From Lachnoanaerobaculum orale (GTDB taxonomy: Bacteria; Bacillota; Clostridia; Lachnospirales; Lachnospiraceae): 64,000 nucleotides of DNA. Both the position numbers and the translations under genes were made by a program. Below, piece after piece: positions 18,153 to 27,030 of this stretch. The stretch's first letter is position 1, and each line of letters begins with the position of its first letter. Under the pieces are notes generated by a model. That model saw nothing but the letters and a program-made list of their open reading frames with translations. It was not told where the DNA came from and did no database searches. The stretch covers positions 1,421,374-1,485,373 of the forward strand of contig NZ_RRCM01000001.1 in the NCBI RefSeq assembly GCF_003862485.1, in the 5' to 3' direction.

Positions 18153-19163
18153 TTATTTAGAAAGTGATACCCCATTTGAATTTGTATCATCCTTAGTCAA
18201 ATCAATTTTATCAGACTCTTCTTTGTCTACTGCCGTCTCGTTACCTGCCATCTCTCTTGCAAGTTTTGCAGTCTCGTCTACAATATCACTTGTATTTTTT
18301 GCACCGTCAAGCTTGTTACCGCATTTTGTACAAAAACTTGTGCCCTCTGCACATACGGCACCACAGTTATCACATACTACAGTATTCTTTACAGGCTCAT
18401 TTGATGCCTTGCTCTGCGCCTGCATCTTCTTGGCATTTTCAAGATTATTTCCGCAGTGATTACAAAATGTTGATGACTCCGGACAAGTTGCACCGCATTT
18501 ATCACATACCACAGTCTTTGTACCCGCCTTACTTGCTGCAGCGGATACATTACTTGCCACACTGTTTGCCATGCTTCCGGCCTTATTTAACATTTCCTTT
18601 GCATAGTTAACATTAAGGTCAAGTGCTACTGCATTTTCATCTATCTCGGTTCTACCTGTTTTTAAAATACCGTATATTGAAAGTATAAGGTTTATGAAAA
18701 GTAAAATCACCAATATCCAAGCAAAGAATGTAGCACTTAAAAATGAAGCATGCATACCTGATACGCCGTTTGTTGAAGTGAACTCCACAAATCCTAAAGA
18801 CACATTCAAAATATAAATTATATGTACAAAAATATAGCTTCTGTTGCCTGTAGACTTTTTGTTAAGTGCCCACAACACTATATTTGCAATAGGATAAAAT
18901 AAAAATAAAAGTATAGGCCCCTTAATTGCGGCAAGCTGTCCTACAACACTGTCACTTGGATCTATCAACAATGCGCTGAACATTGAAAAACTCTTTTTAA
19001 AATCATCTCCCAAAAAGCCGGCGCCAAAATCCACCTTGATTATAGGTATAAAGAAAAATAAGACAAACAGTGCCGAAAGAATACATAAAATATTTAATAC
19101 ACTGAGTCCTTTACTGTTAATAACCAAATCGTTATTTTTTGTCCTTTTTATGCCCTTTAACAT
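18153..19163 (-). CDS. Membrane protein with two C-terminal zinc ribbons
   Basis: 336 residues. About four hydrophobic helices fill residues 20-165 (first at VLNILCILSALFVLFFFIPI). Then come a helical linker and two zinc ribbons of the CDKC-x12-CNHC and CDNC-x12-CTKC type (about 215-240 and 263-285), followed by a polar acidic tail. The ribbons should lie in the cytosol and resemble the zinc_ribbon_2 family. The ATG at 19163 follows AGGAG at 8 bases. It is the last gene of the four-gene operon before the terminator at 18101. Function unknown. Three of the ten proteins of the two neighbouring envelope operons, plus a lipoprotein tail, carry such ribbons. Confidence 0.8.
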   Translation of the reverse strand: MLKGIKRTKNNDLVINSKGLSVLNILCILSALFVLFFFIPIIKVDFGAGFLGDDFKKSFSMFSALLIDPSDSVVGQLAAIKGPILLFLFYPIANIVLWALNKKSTGNRSYIFVHIIYILNVSLGFVEFTSTNGVSGMHASFLSATFFAWILVILLFINLILSIYGILKTGRTEIDENAVALDLNVNYAKEMLNKAGSMANSVASNVSAAASKAGTKTVVCDKCGATCPESSTFCNHCGNNLENAKKMQAQSKASNEPVKNTVVCDNCGAVCAEGTSFCTKCGNKLDGAKNTSDIVDETAKLAREMAGNETAVDKEESDKIDLTKDDTNSNGVSLSK

Positions 19164-19181
19164 ACAACTCTCTCCTTTTCT

Positions 19182-21317
19182 TTATGTAATTTCTTTGCCG
19201 CAACTTGAGCAAAACTTATCGCCTTGATTGTTCTTTGCTCCGCAGTGCGGACAAAATACTGTCTTATTACCTGTGTCGACCTGAGTACTTCCACCTGCCT
19301 GCACTTTCTTTTTCTTTGACTTCTTTATAGAAACTATAACCACAATCACCAAGATAAGGATTGCAATAAGTGCAGCAACGGTGAAAATAAGATATCTGAA
19401 GTAATTTGTACGAACACTTGTAAAATCCGGGAAACTTATATGTGTAGCCACCACATTATCTCCCTTTACCACAAAGTCGTTTCCCTTAAACTTGGCGGTT
19501 ACATCGTCAAAACCTCCTCCTAAGTAATCACCTCTTGATGAAGGCTTACCGATACCTTTTACCCTGTACTCATATGAACCTATTGTTCCAAGTGTGAATA
19601 TCTCAGGTGTAAAATCGTCTGTAAAGCTTATTTTTTGCTTGTCTGCAAGATATCCCTTCTTATCAATATCCAAATCTGCACTGTTTCTGTCATAATCTGT
19701 GGCTTTTTCCCACATCTTCACATCTTCATCAAGAGTACCTACGGAAGTTATCTTTACTTCAAGGTCTTTACCCTTTGGCGCCAACTTGCCTACTTTGATC
19801 TTGGTATCCGCAAACGCCTTTTTTAAGTTGTCTTCAAGTGTCTTTGTATCCTCATCTGTAAATGAATCTTTAAATACAACTGTAATATTTCTTTTTATCT
19901 TACCTGTCGGACTGATAGTCACAATATGCTTATATTTGCTCACTGTAGGAACAATATTTACATCCATGCTGATATCAAATAACGAACTGTTACCGCTAAA
20001 CAAGAGTTCATTTTTATCACTGTCAAACGAAGCCATTGACAGATTTTGCTCCATACCTTCGGCGTCAATTACATCTCCGCCGTAGTTGTTTTGCGGATTG
20101 ACATAGTAGTTGAATCTTACCGTATTGTCACTGTTACTGATATAATCCTCAAGGTTGATGTTCTCATCTATAAATATATTCTTTGAAAACAGATGTTTTC
20201 TGTCAAGAGTATCGTCTATATCATCTTTAGCTTCATCGCCTTGTGAACCGCTCTCACTTGCATCCGTGCTTTCATCCGCTTTTTTTGACTTATCTTTCTT
20301 TGATTTGTCTTTTTTGGAGTCTGCTTTTTTTGACTCGGCTTCAGATGTCGACTCATCCTGTGCACTGCTGTCGGATGACTCCATAGATTCAGTACTATCG
20401 GATGGCTCTGTAGATGCGGTACTTTCATGCGGCTCTATTGTAGCGGTTTCATCCTCTACCGGAAATCCCGAGTCTTCTTTTTTGCCTGTAAAAGTCTCGG
20501 TCATCTGCTTACAATCGTCAAGGCTAAGCGCCTTACCCTCTATTGTAAATATATGCGAACCGTCCTTTTCAACCCATTTACCGCTTCCGATATTTCCGAC
20601 TCTTTTGGACATAAACTGATCTATATCGTCCTTTGCCTCTTTATATGTGGAATCCGGAATATTCACTTCAATAGTTCTGTCTACAGTACTGTCTTTGTTG
20701 ATGACCGTGTTAAAGTCCACACTGTTTATCGGAAGATACTTCGCCGAGTTCACATCAATGATACTCATTGTGCTGTCCTTGGCATATTCATCTCCGTTTA
20801 TATGAAGACTTATATAGTCGGATGAGAAAATATATGCTTCATAAGATGATGTAATGTAATTATTTTGTATAATTCCGTCACTCATCCACTTTAACAAATC
20901 GTCACTGCCGAAATTTTCCTGATATGCAACTCCCTTTGCAAAAGCTGTATTTGATCTGAGGAAGGTTACCTTCGGTTTGATATCACTGCCTACAGCCCTA
21001 AGTATATTGCCGACTTTTTCTTCGTACTCGTCCTTTGATGTGAAGTTTATAGTAAATGTCGCCACTATGTTGTTTTCATCCTGATTTAGCGAAGTAATTT
21101 CTATATCAGGCGGACACAGCTCTTTAAGCGTAGACTCTACAGTCGCCAAATCCTTTTGAACATATGATGTATAATCTGCGTTTGAGATTGTATATGTCAT
21201 CACTCTGCTTCCCGAAAAAGAGTCGTCAAAACTCATATCTGTCTTCACGACTCCTCCACATGCGCTAAGTAATATAAGAGCAAGCAGACATATTAAATAT
21301 TTCAGTTTGTTTTTCAT
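19182..21317 (-). CDS. Lipoprotein with transmembrane segment and cytosolic zinc ribbon
   Basis: 711 residues. The N-terminus is a lipoprotein signal (LLALILLSAC, lipidated Cys20). Two extracytoplasmic regions of similar secondary structure are separated by a Ser/Glu/Asp/Lys-rich linker (about residues 295-375). Near the C-terminus is a membrane helix (about 641-664, FTVAALIAILILVIVVIVSI), a Lys-rich stop-transfer and one zinc ribbon CPHC-x12-CSSC. The protein is thus anchored twice: lipid outside at one end, helix and cytosolic ribbon at the other. I do not recognise the family beyond a loose likeness to small LppM-type lipoproteins. The ATG at 21317 follows GGAGTATT. It lies between the amidase and zinc-ribbon genes. 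Confidence 0.75.
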   Translation of the reverse strand: MKNKLKYLICLLALILLSACGGVVKTDMSFDDSFSGSRVMTYTISNADYTSYVQKDLATVESTLKELCPPDIEITSLNQDENNIVATFTINFTSKDEYEEKVGNILRAVGSDIKPKVTFLRSNTAFAKGVAYQENFGSDDLLKWMSDGIIQNNYITSSYEAYIFSSDYISLHINGDEYAKDSTMSIIDVNSAKYLPINSVDFNTVINKDSTVDRTIEVNIPDSTYKEAKDDIDQFMSKRVGNIGSGKWVEKDGSHIFTIEGKALSLDDCKQMTETFTGKKEDSGFPVEDETATIEPHESTASTEPSDSTESMESSDSSAQDESTSEAESKKADSKKDKSKKDKSKKADESTDASESGSQGDEAKDDIDDTLDRKHLFSKNIFIDENINLEDYISNSDNTVRFNYYVNPQNNYGGDVIDAEGMEQNLSMASFDSDKNELLFSGNSSLFDISMDVNIVPTVSKYKHIVTISPTGKIKRNITVVFKDSFTDEDTKTLEDNLKKAFADTKIKVGKLAPKGKDLEVKITSVGTLDEDVKMWEKATDYDRNSADLDIDKKGYLADKQKISFTDDFTPEIFTLGTIGSYEYRVKGIGKPSSRGDYLGGGFDDVTAKFKGNDFVVKGDNVVATHISFPDFTSVRTNYFRYLIFTVAALIAILILVIVVIVSIKKSKKKKVQAGGSTQVDTGNKTVFCPHCGAKNNQGDKFCSSCGKEIT

Positions 21318-21336
21318 AATACTCCAGTGTGTTTAT

Positions 21337-22434
21337 TTATCTTCCGAAGTAGCTGTCTATTCCGTCCGCTATTCCCTTTGAAAGATTTTTAAGTGTGTCT
21401 TTGCCGTGATCCGATTTCTTATCACCAAGCTCGATATCTATAGACGGAATGGTTGAATAAGAAGTCTGTGTAAGATCCATCTCCATTCTGCCTTTGCTGA
21501 ATATCTTTGTACCGTTTGCTGAAAGTCCGTTTATCAACGATTTGCCGAGCGCCTCATGCTTTTTCCAGTTTGAAGCTACAGGCTCCATGCTCCTGTATGA
21601 ATCCACTTCAGGCACTCCCATATAGAATGCACCCTTGTTTGATGTGGTGGAATCCCAGTGCAGTGCAATATGTGCAGCCGCATTATTGTTGGCAATAACG
21701 GTTCTTGCAATATTGTCAAGCTGAACATCGCTTCCGTCACGAATCATAAGTACATTGTATCCTCTTGAGAGTAACTCGGCCTTCAAAACTTTTGCCATCT
21801 CGTAAGTAACAGTACTCTCAGGAGTTCCGTCTTCAAATGTCATACCCTCGGATACCGCAACGGCTGTAGTTGCTCCGGCCTTTGTAGTACCGCTTGTCAC
21901 TTTTGCACTTCCGTCAGGATGACAAAGTGTTTTCTGTGATGAACCTCCCTTGGTACCGTGTCCGGCATTTACCGCTATAGTAATTCCGTTACCCTTCTCA
22001 CTCGGTTTATATAATACGGCGCTTCCTGAATGTATCTTTGAAAATGAAGCATACTCCCAGTTCGGATCAAATCCTATCTCACCGGCTTCCTTAGCTTTTG
22101 TAGCTTCTTCACTCTTTTTGGATGTCTCCTGTTCAGGCTTTGAAGTTTCCTGTTTTTCACTTTCTTTCTTGGCCTCTGTAGAAGTTTCCGCAGCAGTGGT
22201 CACAGGCGCTGTAGTAGCTTCTGTAGTACTTTCCTGTGTACTCGTCTCTTCCTTTGATGACGTCACATTCTTTTTAACCACCTTCATATCTGTAGCTTCT
22301 CTGCCGTCACTGCTTGCAACACTGCTTTCCACACTTACATTACTCTCGTCAACTTTAGCACTCTTATTGTTTGTACCGCATGCAGCCAATATTCCCGCCA
22401 GGATAATTGCCTGACAAATCAATTTTTTTCTCAT
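21337..22434 (-). CDS. N-acetylmuramoyl-L-alanine amidase lipoprotein (Amidase_3)
   Basis: 365-residue peptidoglycan amidase that cuts the bond between N-acetylmuramic acid and L-alanine. A lipobox signal (GILAAC, Cys19) anchors it to the outer face of the membrane, followed by a Ser/Thr/Glu/Lys-rich spacer to about residue 120. The Amidase_3 domain shows the zinc ligands in AVNAGHG, in TPESTVTYEMAK (Glu) and in HIALHWDS (His), and the catalytic Glu in PSIDIELGDK. There is an insertion between the first His and the Glu. Its ATG overlaps the stop of the upstream kinase-like gene (ATGA). It belongs to the envelope operon at 18.1-23.1 kb. Confidence 0.88.
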   Translation of the reverse strand: MRKKLICQAIILAGILAACGTNNKSAKVDESNVSVESSVASSDGREATDMKVVKKNVTSSKEETSTQESTTEATTAPVTTAAETSTEAKKESEKQETSKPEQETSKKSEEATKAKEAGEIGFDPNWEYASFSKIHSGSAVLYKPSEKGNGITIAVNAGHGTKGGSSQKTLCHPDGSAKVTSGTTKAGATTAVAVSEGMTFEDGTPESTVTYEMAKVLKAELLSRGYNVLMIRDGSDVQLDNIARTVIANNNAAAHIALHWDSTTSNKGAFYMGVPEVDSYRSMEPVASNWKKHEALGKSLINGLSANGTKIFSKGRMEMDLTQTSYSTIPSIDIELGDKKSDHGKDTLKNLSKGIADGIDSYFGR

Positions 22435-23057
22435 AGTAAACCTTTTATCTTTGCGTATGTTTTTATAAGCTCCACACTGCCCTCAAGTCCAAGCTTTGTG
22501 CTGTTTACACACATATCATAGCTTCTTGTATCAGCCCATCTCTTGCTTGAATAGTAGTTGTAATAGCTTGATCTTTTCTTATCCGTCTTTATCATAATAT
22601 CCTTTGCCTTATTGGCATCAATATTATTTGTTTCCATAATCCTCTTGATTTTATCATCATCATCTCCGGTAATAAATACTGAAAAAGCATTCGGATCGTC
22701 TGCCAAAGCATAATCGGCACATCTACCTACAATAACACATGACTCCTCTGAAGCCAGTTTTTTGATAGTGTCAAACTGTGCTAAAAAAATCTTATGGTTT
22801 ATAGGCATATCCATATATGATGATGATGTGTATCCTAAAGAATAGGTATCCATTACAAGAGAGTACAAAAATGAACTGGTAGGCTTCTCATCATGAGTTT
22901 CAAACAGCTCGGCGGCAAGTCCGCTCTCTTTTGCAGCTCTGTTAAGGATCTCCTTGTCATAACACTTGATACCAAGCTGCTCCGCCAGCATCTGTCCTAT
23001 CCTTCTTCCACCGCTTCCACACTGTCTACCGATAGTAATAACCAATCTTTTGTCCAT
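22431..23057 (-). CDS. Cytidylate kinase-like family protein
   Basis: 208-residue P-loop protein. ITIGRQCGSGGRRIGQMLAE is the glycine-rich nucleotide-binding loop of the cytidylate_kin2 family, followed by a CYDKEILNRAA block. These proteins are common in Lachnospiraceae next to transporter and envelope genes; their true substrate is mostly unknown, and the housekeeping cytidylate kinase is a different gene. The ATG at 23057 has AGGAGG 6 bases upstream. It heads the operon with the amidase and the zinc-ribbon proteins, after a 164-bp leader that has a palindrome and a hairpin. Confidence 0.85.
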   Translation of the reverse strand: MDKRLVITIGRQCGSGGRRIGQMLAEQLGIKCYDKEILNRAAKESGLAAELFETHDEKPTSSFLYSLVMDTYSLGYTSSSYMDMPINHKIFLAQFDTIKKLASEESCVIVGRCADYALADDPNAFSVFITGDDDDKIKRIMETNNIDANKAKDIMIKTDKKRSSYYNYYSSKRWADTRSYDMCVNSTKLGLEGSVELIKTYAKIKGLL

Positions 23058-23221
23058 ACCAACCTCCTAAACAATCAATGTATACATTTTAGTGCTGTAG
23101 TAAAACAAAACTACAGATAATCTATAACATTATTATATAACAAAAAAAGCACAATGTATATATTTGTCATTAAATACAGTATTTTTGACCTGTGTTTATG
23201 CTAACATATCTGAATATTCAT
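23058..23221 (-). promoter_or_regulatory. Leader region of the kinase-amidase operon with palindrome and hairpin
   Basis: This 164-bp gap holds a perfect 12-bp palindrome AATGTATACATT (23077-23088), a hairpin CTGTAGT/ACTACAG with an 8-base loop (23095-23116), and a TATATAATAATG stretch that could serve as -10 without a convincing -35. A second AATGTATA half-site occurs near 23153. A weak inverted repeat AAATACAG/CTGTGTTT (23172-23197) may end the upstream pseudouridine synthase transcript. Regulatory function is inference. Confidence 0.35.
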
Positions 23222-24133
23222 TTAATTTTTCCTAAACTTATTTAAGATTTCATTAAAGTATTCAGGTATCGGTGCACTAAACTCCATATACTCATTTGTT
23301 CTCGGATGAATAAATCCAAGTACCATGGCATGCAAACACTGTCCCTGTAATTTCATACCGCTTTTACCTCCGTATACCTCATCGCCAAGCAGAGGATGAT
23401 GTATATATGACATATGTACTCTGATTTGGTGAGTTCTTCCGGTCTCAAGCACACATTCAATATAGGTATAACCGTTCAATCTCTCAAGTACCTTATAATG
23501 TGTTACCGCTCTCTTGCCGTTTTCATCCACCGCCATCTTCTTTCTGTCACTTTTTGACCTTGCAATAGCGGCATCTATTACACCCTCATCTTCCTTTATA
23601 TTACCTGTTACAATGGCAACATACTTTCTTGTGATACTGTGCTTTGCCAACTGCTCTGCGATATGCTGATGTGCCATATCGTTCTTACATACAATGATAA
23701 CTCCCGTAGTATCCATATCAATCCTGTGTACAATCCCCGGCCTTAACACTCCGTTAATGCCTGAGAGATTATCCTTACAATGATACAGAAGCGCATTCAC
23801 CAAAGTATCACTGTAGTGACCTGCAGCAGGATGCACCACCATACCTTTAGGTTTGTTCACCAGTATAACATCGTCATCTTCATAAAGTATATCAAGAGGA
23901 ATATTTTCAGGTAAAATCTCAAGCGGTTTCGGCTTAGGTATACTCAACACCACACTGTCGCCCTCTCTAAGCCTGTAATTTGCTTTTACAGTCTTACCGG
24001 ATATGGTGGCTTTGCCCTTTTTTATCAAATCCTGAATATACGACCTTGAAAAGCTCTCAAGATTAGCTGCCAAAAATAAATCTATTCTTTTATCAATATC
24101 GGATTCTTCCACCGTTATTTCAAAGGTATCCAT
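23222..24133 (-). CDS. RluA-family pseudouridine synthase (RluD-like)
   Basis: 303 residues. An N-terminal S4 RNA-binding domain (about 10-70, with SRSYIQDLIKKG) precedes the RluA catalytic domain. The catalytic Asp is Asp139 in VHRIDMDTTG, and the ETGRTHQIRVHM block follows. It isomerises uridine in rRNA; the position after lspA is the Gram-positive ylyB/rluD-like arrangement. Its ATG follows GGAGATAA. It lies 11 bases after the lspA stop, last gene of the ylm-type cluster. The exact rRNA site cannot be told. Confidence 0.92.
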   Translation of the reverse strand: MDTFEITVEESDIDKRIDLFLAANLESFSRSYIQDLIKKGKATISGKTVKANYRLREGDSVVLSIPKPKPLEILPENIPLDILYEDDDVILVNKPKGMVVHPAAGHYSDTLVNALLYHCKDNLSGINGVLRPGIVHRIDMDTTGVIIVCKNDMAHQHIAEQLAKHSITRKYVAIVTGNIKEDEGVIDAAIARSKSDRKKMAVDENGKRAVTHYKVLERLNGYTYIECVLETGRTHQIRVHMSYIHHPLLGDEVYGGKSGMKLQGQCLHAMVLGFIHPRTNEYMEFSAPIPEYFNEILNKFRKN

Positions 24134-24144
24134 TTATCTCCAAA

Positions 24145-24642
24145 CTATTTCTTATAAAATTCCAATTCGTTTTCTTTGTATACAAATATCAGACATAAAA
24201 ACAGTAAAAATGTTCCTACAGTAACACAGATATCCGCAAAATTGAATATAGGAAAGTTTATCGGCTTAAAGTATATAAAATCCACTACATAATTTCTTAT
24301 AACTCTGTCTATAAAATTTCCAAGTGCACCTGCAAAGATTAAACTTCCGCAAAAAAGCAAAGGCAAGAAATGTCTGTCACTCGGCAATTTAAAGAGCAGA
24401 TACAGTATACCTATTAAAACGACCACAGTGATTATAAAGAAAAAAATATGCTTGCCCTGCAATATTCCGAAAGCAGCACCCGCATTCTCAGAATACCAAA
24501 AATAAAGTACATTCTTTATAAGAGGATATGCATCACTTCTTCCAAGTTTGGTCATAGCTTCATATTTGCTCCACTGGTCAACTCCTACCAATACCGCCAC
24601 TGTTACCAAAAATAAAATAAACTTATTTAAACTCTTTTGCAT
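24145..24642 (-). CDS. lspA: Lipoprotein signal peptidase (signal peptidase II)
   Basis: 165-residue membrane aspartic protease that removes the signal peptide from prolipoproteins after lipidation. Four hydrophobic helices; conserved VDQWSKY near the N-terminus, SENAGAAFGI, GNFIDRVIRNYVVDF and FNFADICV. The catalytic aspartates are read as Asp121 and Asp137. Several probable clients are encoded nearby (the amidase and the 711-residue lipoprotein). The start overlaps aroB by 16 bases. Confidence 0.95.
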   Translation of the reverse strand: MQKSLNKFILFLVTVAVLVGVDQWSKYEAMTKLGRSDAYPLIKNVLYFWYSENAGAAFGILQGKHIFFFIITVVVLIGILYLLFKLPSDRHFLPLLFCGSLIFAGALGNFIDRVIRNYVVDFIYFKPINFPIFNFADICVTVGTFLLFLCLIFVYKENELEFYKK

Positions 24643-25715
24643 ATGCTATTTAACGCCTCCAACATATCAATTTTTGACACCTCTCTGTCAATAAAGGCCT
24701 TTCCGATACCGTCCAAAAGAATAAACTTTATCTTTCCGGCTTCCATCTTCTTATCATTAAATGTGGCTTCAAACACTTTCTCCACATCCATATTTGTATC
24801 CGTATCAAATGAATAAACTTCCATAAGCTGCTTTAAAAATTGCCTGTCGCTCTCTGTAAGCTTATTCTTCTTTATACATATATCAAATGCCGCAAGCATT
24901 CCAAGCCCCACACACTGACCGTGTGATAATACAAATTCTTTCTCTCTTTCAATGGCATGACCCAGTGTATGTCCGAAGTTTAATATCGCTCTTTGTCCCT
25001 TTTCATAAGGATCGTTTTCAACCACCTGCTTTTTGATTTTCTGACTTACAAGTACCATATGTGCCAATGCTTTCGGGTCTCCTGCAAGGATTTTTTCACT
25101 GTTGTCAAAAAGCCAACTATAATAATCTTTATCAAATATCAAACCGTGCTTTATAACTTCACCCATTCCTGAAGTAAACTCTATCTTTGGAAGTGTATTA
25201 AGTGTGTTTATATTTACATATACAAGCTTCGGCATATAGAATGCACCCACCATATTTTTGTAATGCTTGAAATCCACACCTGTCTTTCCGCCTATACTTG
25301 AATCCACCTGTGAAAGCAATGTCGTAGGAATCTGTACAAAGTCGATACCTCTAAGGTATGTTGCAGCCGCAAAACCGCATATGTCTCCTACAACACCTCC
25401 GCCAAGTGCCAACAATATATCTTTTCTGTCAAACTTATTATAAATAAGAGTGTCATATATCTCGGAAACCGTTCCAAGATGCTTATTTCTTTCACCTGCA
25501 TCAAAGATATGTACAAAGACATTTAAGCCTTCCAGTTCTTTTTTTACGGCTTCCAGATACAAAGGAGCCACATTGGTATCACTTACAATACAAATCTTTT
25601 TCTTTTCTATATCAAGTTTAACAAGTTCGTCTCTCAAATTGCTAAAATCATCTGAAATAACAATGTCATAGCAAGGCTTGTTTTCAAAATTTACTTCCAA
25701 TCTATCTATATACAT
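24627..25715 (-). CDS. aroB: 3-dehydroquinate synthase
   Basis: 362 residues, standard length. NAD- and zinc-dependent enzyme of the shikimate pathway that turns DAHP into 3-dehydroquinate. Seen: nucleotide-binding LALGGGVVGDICGFAA, QIPTTLLSQVDSSIGGKTGVD, and metal-site FNFGHTLGHAIE. The ATG at 25715 follows AAGGA. It stands alone, without other aro genes, between ylmH and lspA, so it is a passenger in the division/translation cluster. Confidence 0.96.
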   Translation of the reverse strand: MYIDRLEVNFENKPCYDIVISDDFSNLRDELVKLDIEKKKICIVSDTNVAPLYLEAVKKELEGLNVFVHIFDAGERNKHLGTVSEIYDTLIYNKFDRKDILLALGGGVVGDICGFAAATYLRGIDFVQIPTTLLSQVDSSIGGKTGVDFKHYKNMVGAFYMPKLVYVNINTLNTLPKIEFTSGMGEVIKHGLIFDKDYYSWLFDNSEKILAGDPKALAHMVLVSQKIKKQVVENDPYEKGQRAILNFGHTLGHAIEREKEFVLSHGQCVGLGMLAAFDICIKKNKLTESDRQFLKQLMEVYSFDTDTNMDVEKVFEATFNDKKMEAGKIKFILLDGIGKAFIDREVSKIDMLEALNSICKRV

Positions 25716-25725
25716 TTATATATCC

Positions 25726-26475
25726 TTATCTAAAAACCTCTGTTTCGGCAAATAATCTGCCCTTTCTTGATGTTGAGCTTATACCCAGAAACCTGGCTCT
25801 TCCAAGTCCCCTCACTGTTATAATATCTCCGTCCTTTACTTTCATCGAATGTGAAAGGCACTGTCTTGAATTTATAAAGACTTTGCCTGCATCAATATAC
25901 ATATTTACCTTACTTCTTGATATATTGTAGATTGACCCGATAATAGAATCCAGTCTCTCTGACGGAATATTTATCTTCTTATACTCTACTCGATTTACCG
26001 TCTTCAGATCGTCTATGCTTTCTTTATTAAGAACCACCTTGGTATGTTTCACCGTACCAAGCTCATTTATTATTGTATCGGCCATACTCTTAAATGTAAT
26101 GATATGCGCAACATTATCTACAATACATATGTCACCGATCATATGCCTTTCTATACCAAGATTCATAAGTGCACCCAAAAAATCTCTGTGCGTAAGTTCG
26201 TCCGCAAACTTTTTGTTAGCCGGTGCGACTTTTATATACTCAAGCATATCAAATTCTGGCTTTTCATCACAATAAAAGCAGACAACCTTCCTTTCTGCTT
26301 CAGAATAACCCCCAAACATAATACTTTTTACATTTGGCAATTCATTTTGAATCATCTCGAATATTGTCTGCTCATATAAATTTAAGAATGTGGAATGTGT
26401 CATAATGTTCTTAAAATATGCATTTCTTGCTAAATCTAAAAACTTATTCCTTAGAATCAGCTCTTCTTTTTCCAA
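25726..26475 (-). CDS. YlmH-like S4-domain RNA-binding protein
   Basis: 249 residues. The N-terminal two thirds form the YlmH-type domain (FGGYSEAERKVVCF, FLGALMNLGIERHMIGDI) and the C-terminal 75 residues an S4 domain (SRSKVNMYIDAGKVFINSR). It binds structured RNA; Bacillus YlmH family members associate with ribosomes. The start is TTG at 26475 with GAGGT 7-8 bases upstream. It is directly after sepF, the usual ylm order. Confidence 0.9.
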   Translation of the reverse strand: MEKEELILRNKFLDLARNAYFKNIMTHSTFLNLYEQTIFEMIQNELPNVKSIMFGGYSEAERKVVCFYCDEKPEFDMLEYIKVAPANKKFADELTHRDFLGALMNLGIERHMIGDICIVDNVAHIITFKSMADTIINELGTVKHTKVVLNKESIDDLKTVNRVEYKKINIPSERLDSIIGSIYNISRSKVNMYIDAGKVFINSRQCLSHSMKVKDGDIITVRGLGRARFLGISSTSRKGRLFAETEVFR

Positions 26476-26477
26476 AA

Positions 26478-27014
26478 TTACAACCTCGAACCGAATCCTG
26501 AAGCATCAGCACTGTCCTGTGAAAGTCCTGAGCTGCCTAAAAGATCTGTAAAATCACCTGTTAATCCGATATTCGGAGGTGTAACTATAAATATGCTGTC
26601 TGATATACTCTGAAGATTTCCTTCCATATCATAAGCGGCACCGCAAATGAAATCGACTATTCTCTGTGCGATATTTGTTCTTACATCCTCAAGATTAAGT
26701 ACAACCGCTCTGCCTCCCTTAAGATTATCAACAACAATTCTTGACTCTTCAACAGAAGCAGGTCTTATCATAGTAACCTCAAGTTCTTTTCTTATAGGTA
26801 TAACCTTGCCTACCTTTGTGTTTCTTGTAGCAACTTTAGGTCTCGCAGGCTCTTCCTCTTCAACCTCATCTTCTACTACCTTACTTGTGTTTTTAATCTC
26901 TGTGTCGTCGTCATCATAATAATCTTCGGTATCATTTACATCATCGTAATCCGACGCATCGTCGGTATCGTCAACATGTAAATACTCTTTGATTCTCTGA
27001 ATTAAATCCATCAT
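26478..27014 (-). CDS. sepF: Cell division protein SepF
   Basis: 178 residues. An amphipathic N-terminal helix (MMDLIQRIKEYL) for membrane binding, a long acidic Asp/Glu-rich linker (about 15-60), and the SepF core (about 80-165: TMIRPASVEESRIVVDNLKG, AVVLNLEDVR, RIVDFICGAAYDMEGNLQ). SepF tethers FtsZ to the membrane. ATG 27014 is chosen for its GGAG at 8 bases and because it starts with the membrane helix; an upstream in-frame start near 27059 would lack both. It follows yggS and precedes ylmH. Confidence 0.95.
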   Translation of the reverse strand: MMDLIQRIKEYLHVDDTDDASDYDDVNDTEDYYDDDDTEIKNTSKVVEDEVEEEEPARPKVATRNTKVGKVIPIRKELEVTMIRPASVEESRIVVDNLKGGRAVVLNLEDVRTNIAQRIVDFICGAAYDMEGNLQSISDSIFIVTPPNIGLTGDFTDLLGSSGLSQDSADASGFGSRL

Positions 27015-27030
27015 AACACGTTCTCCAATC

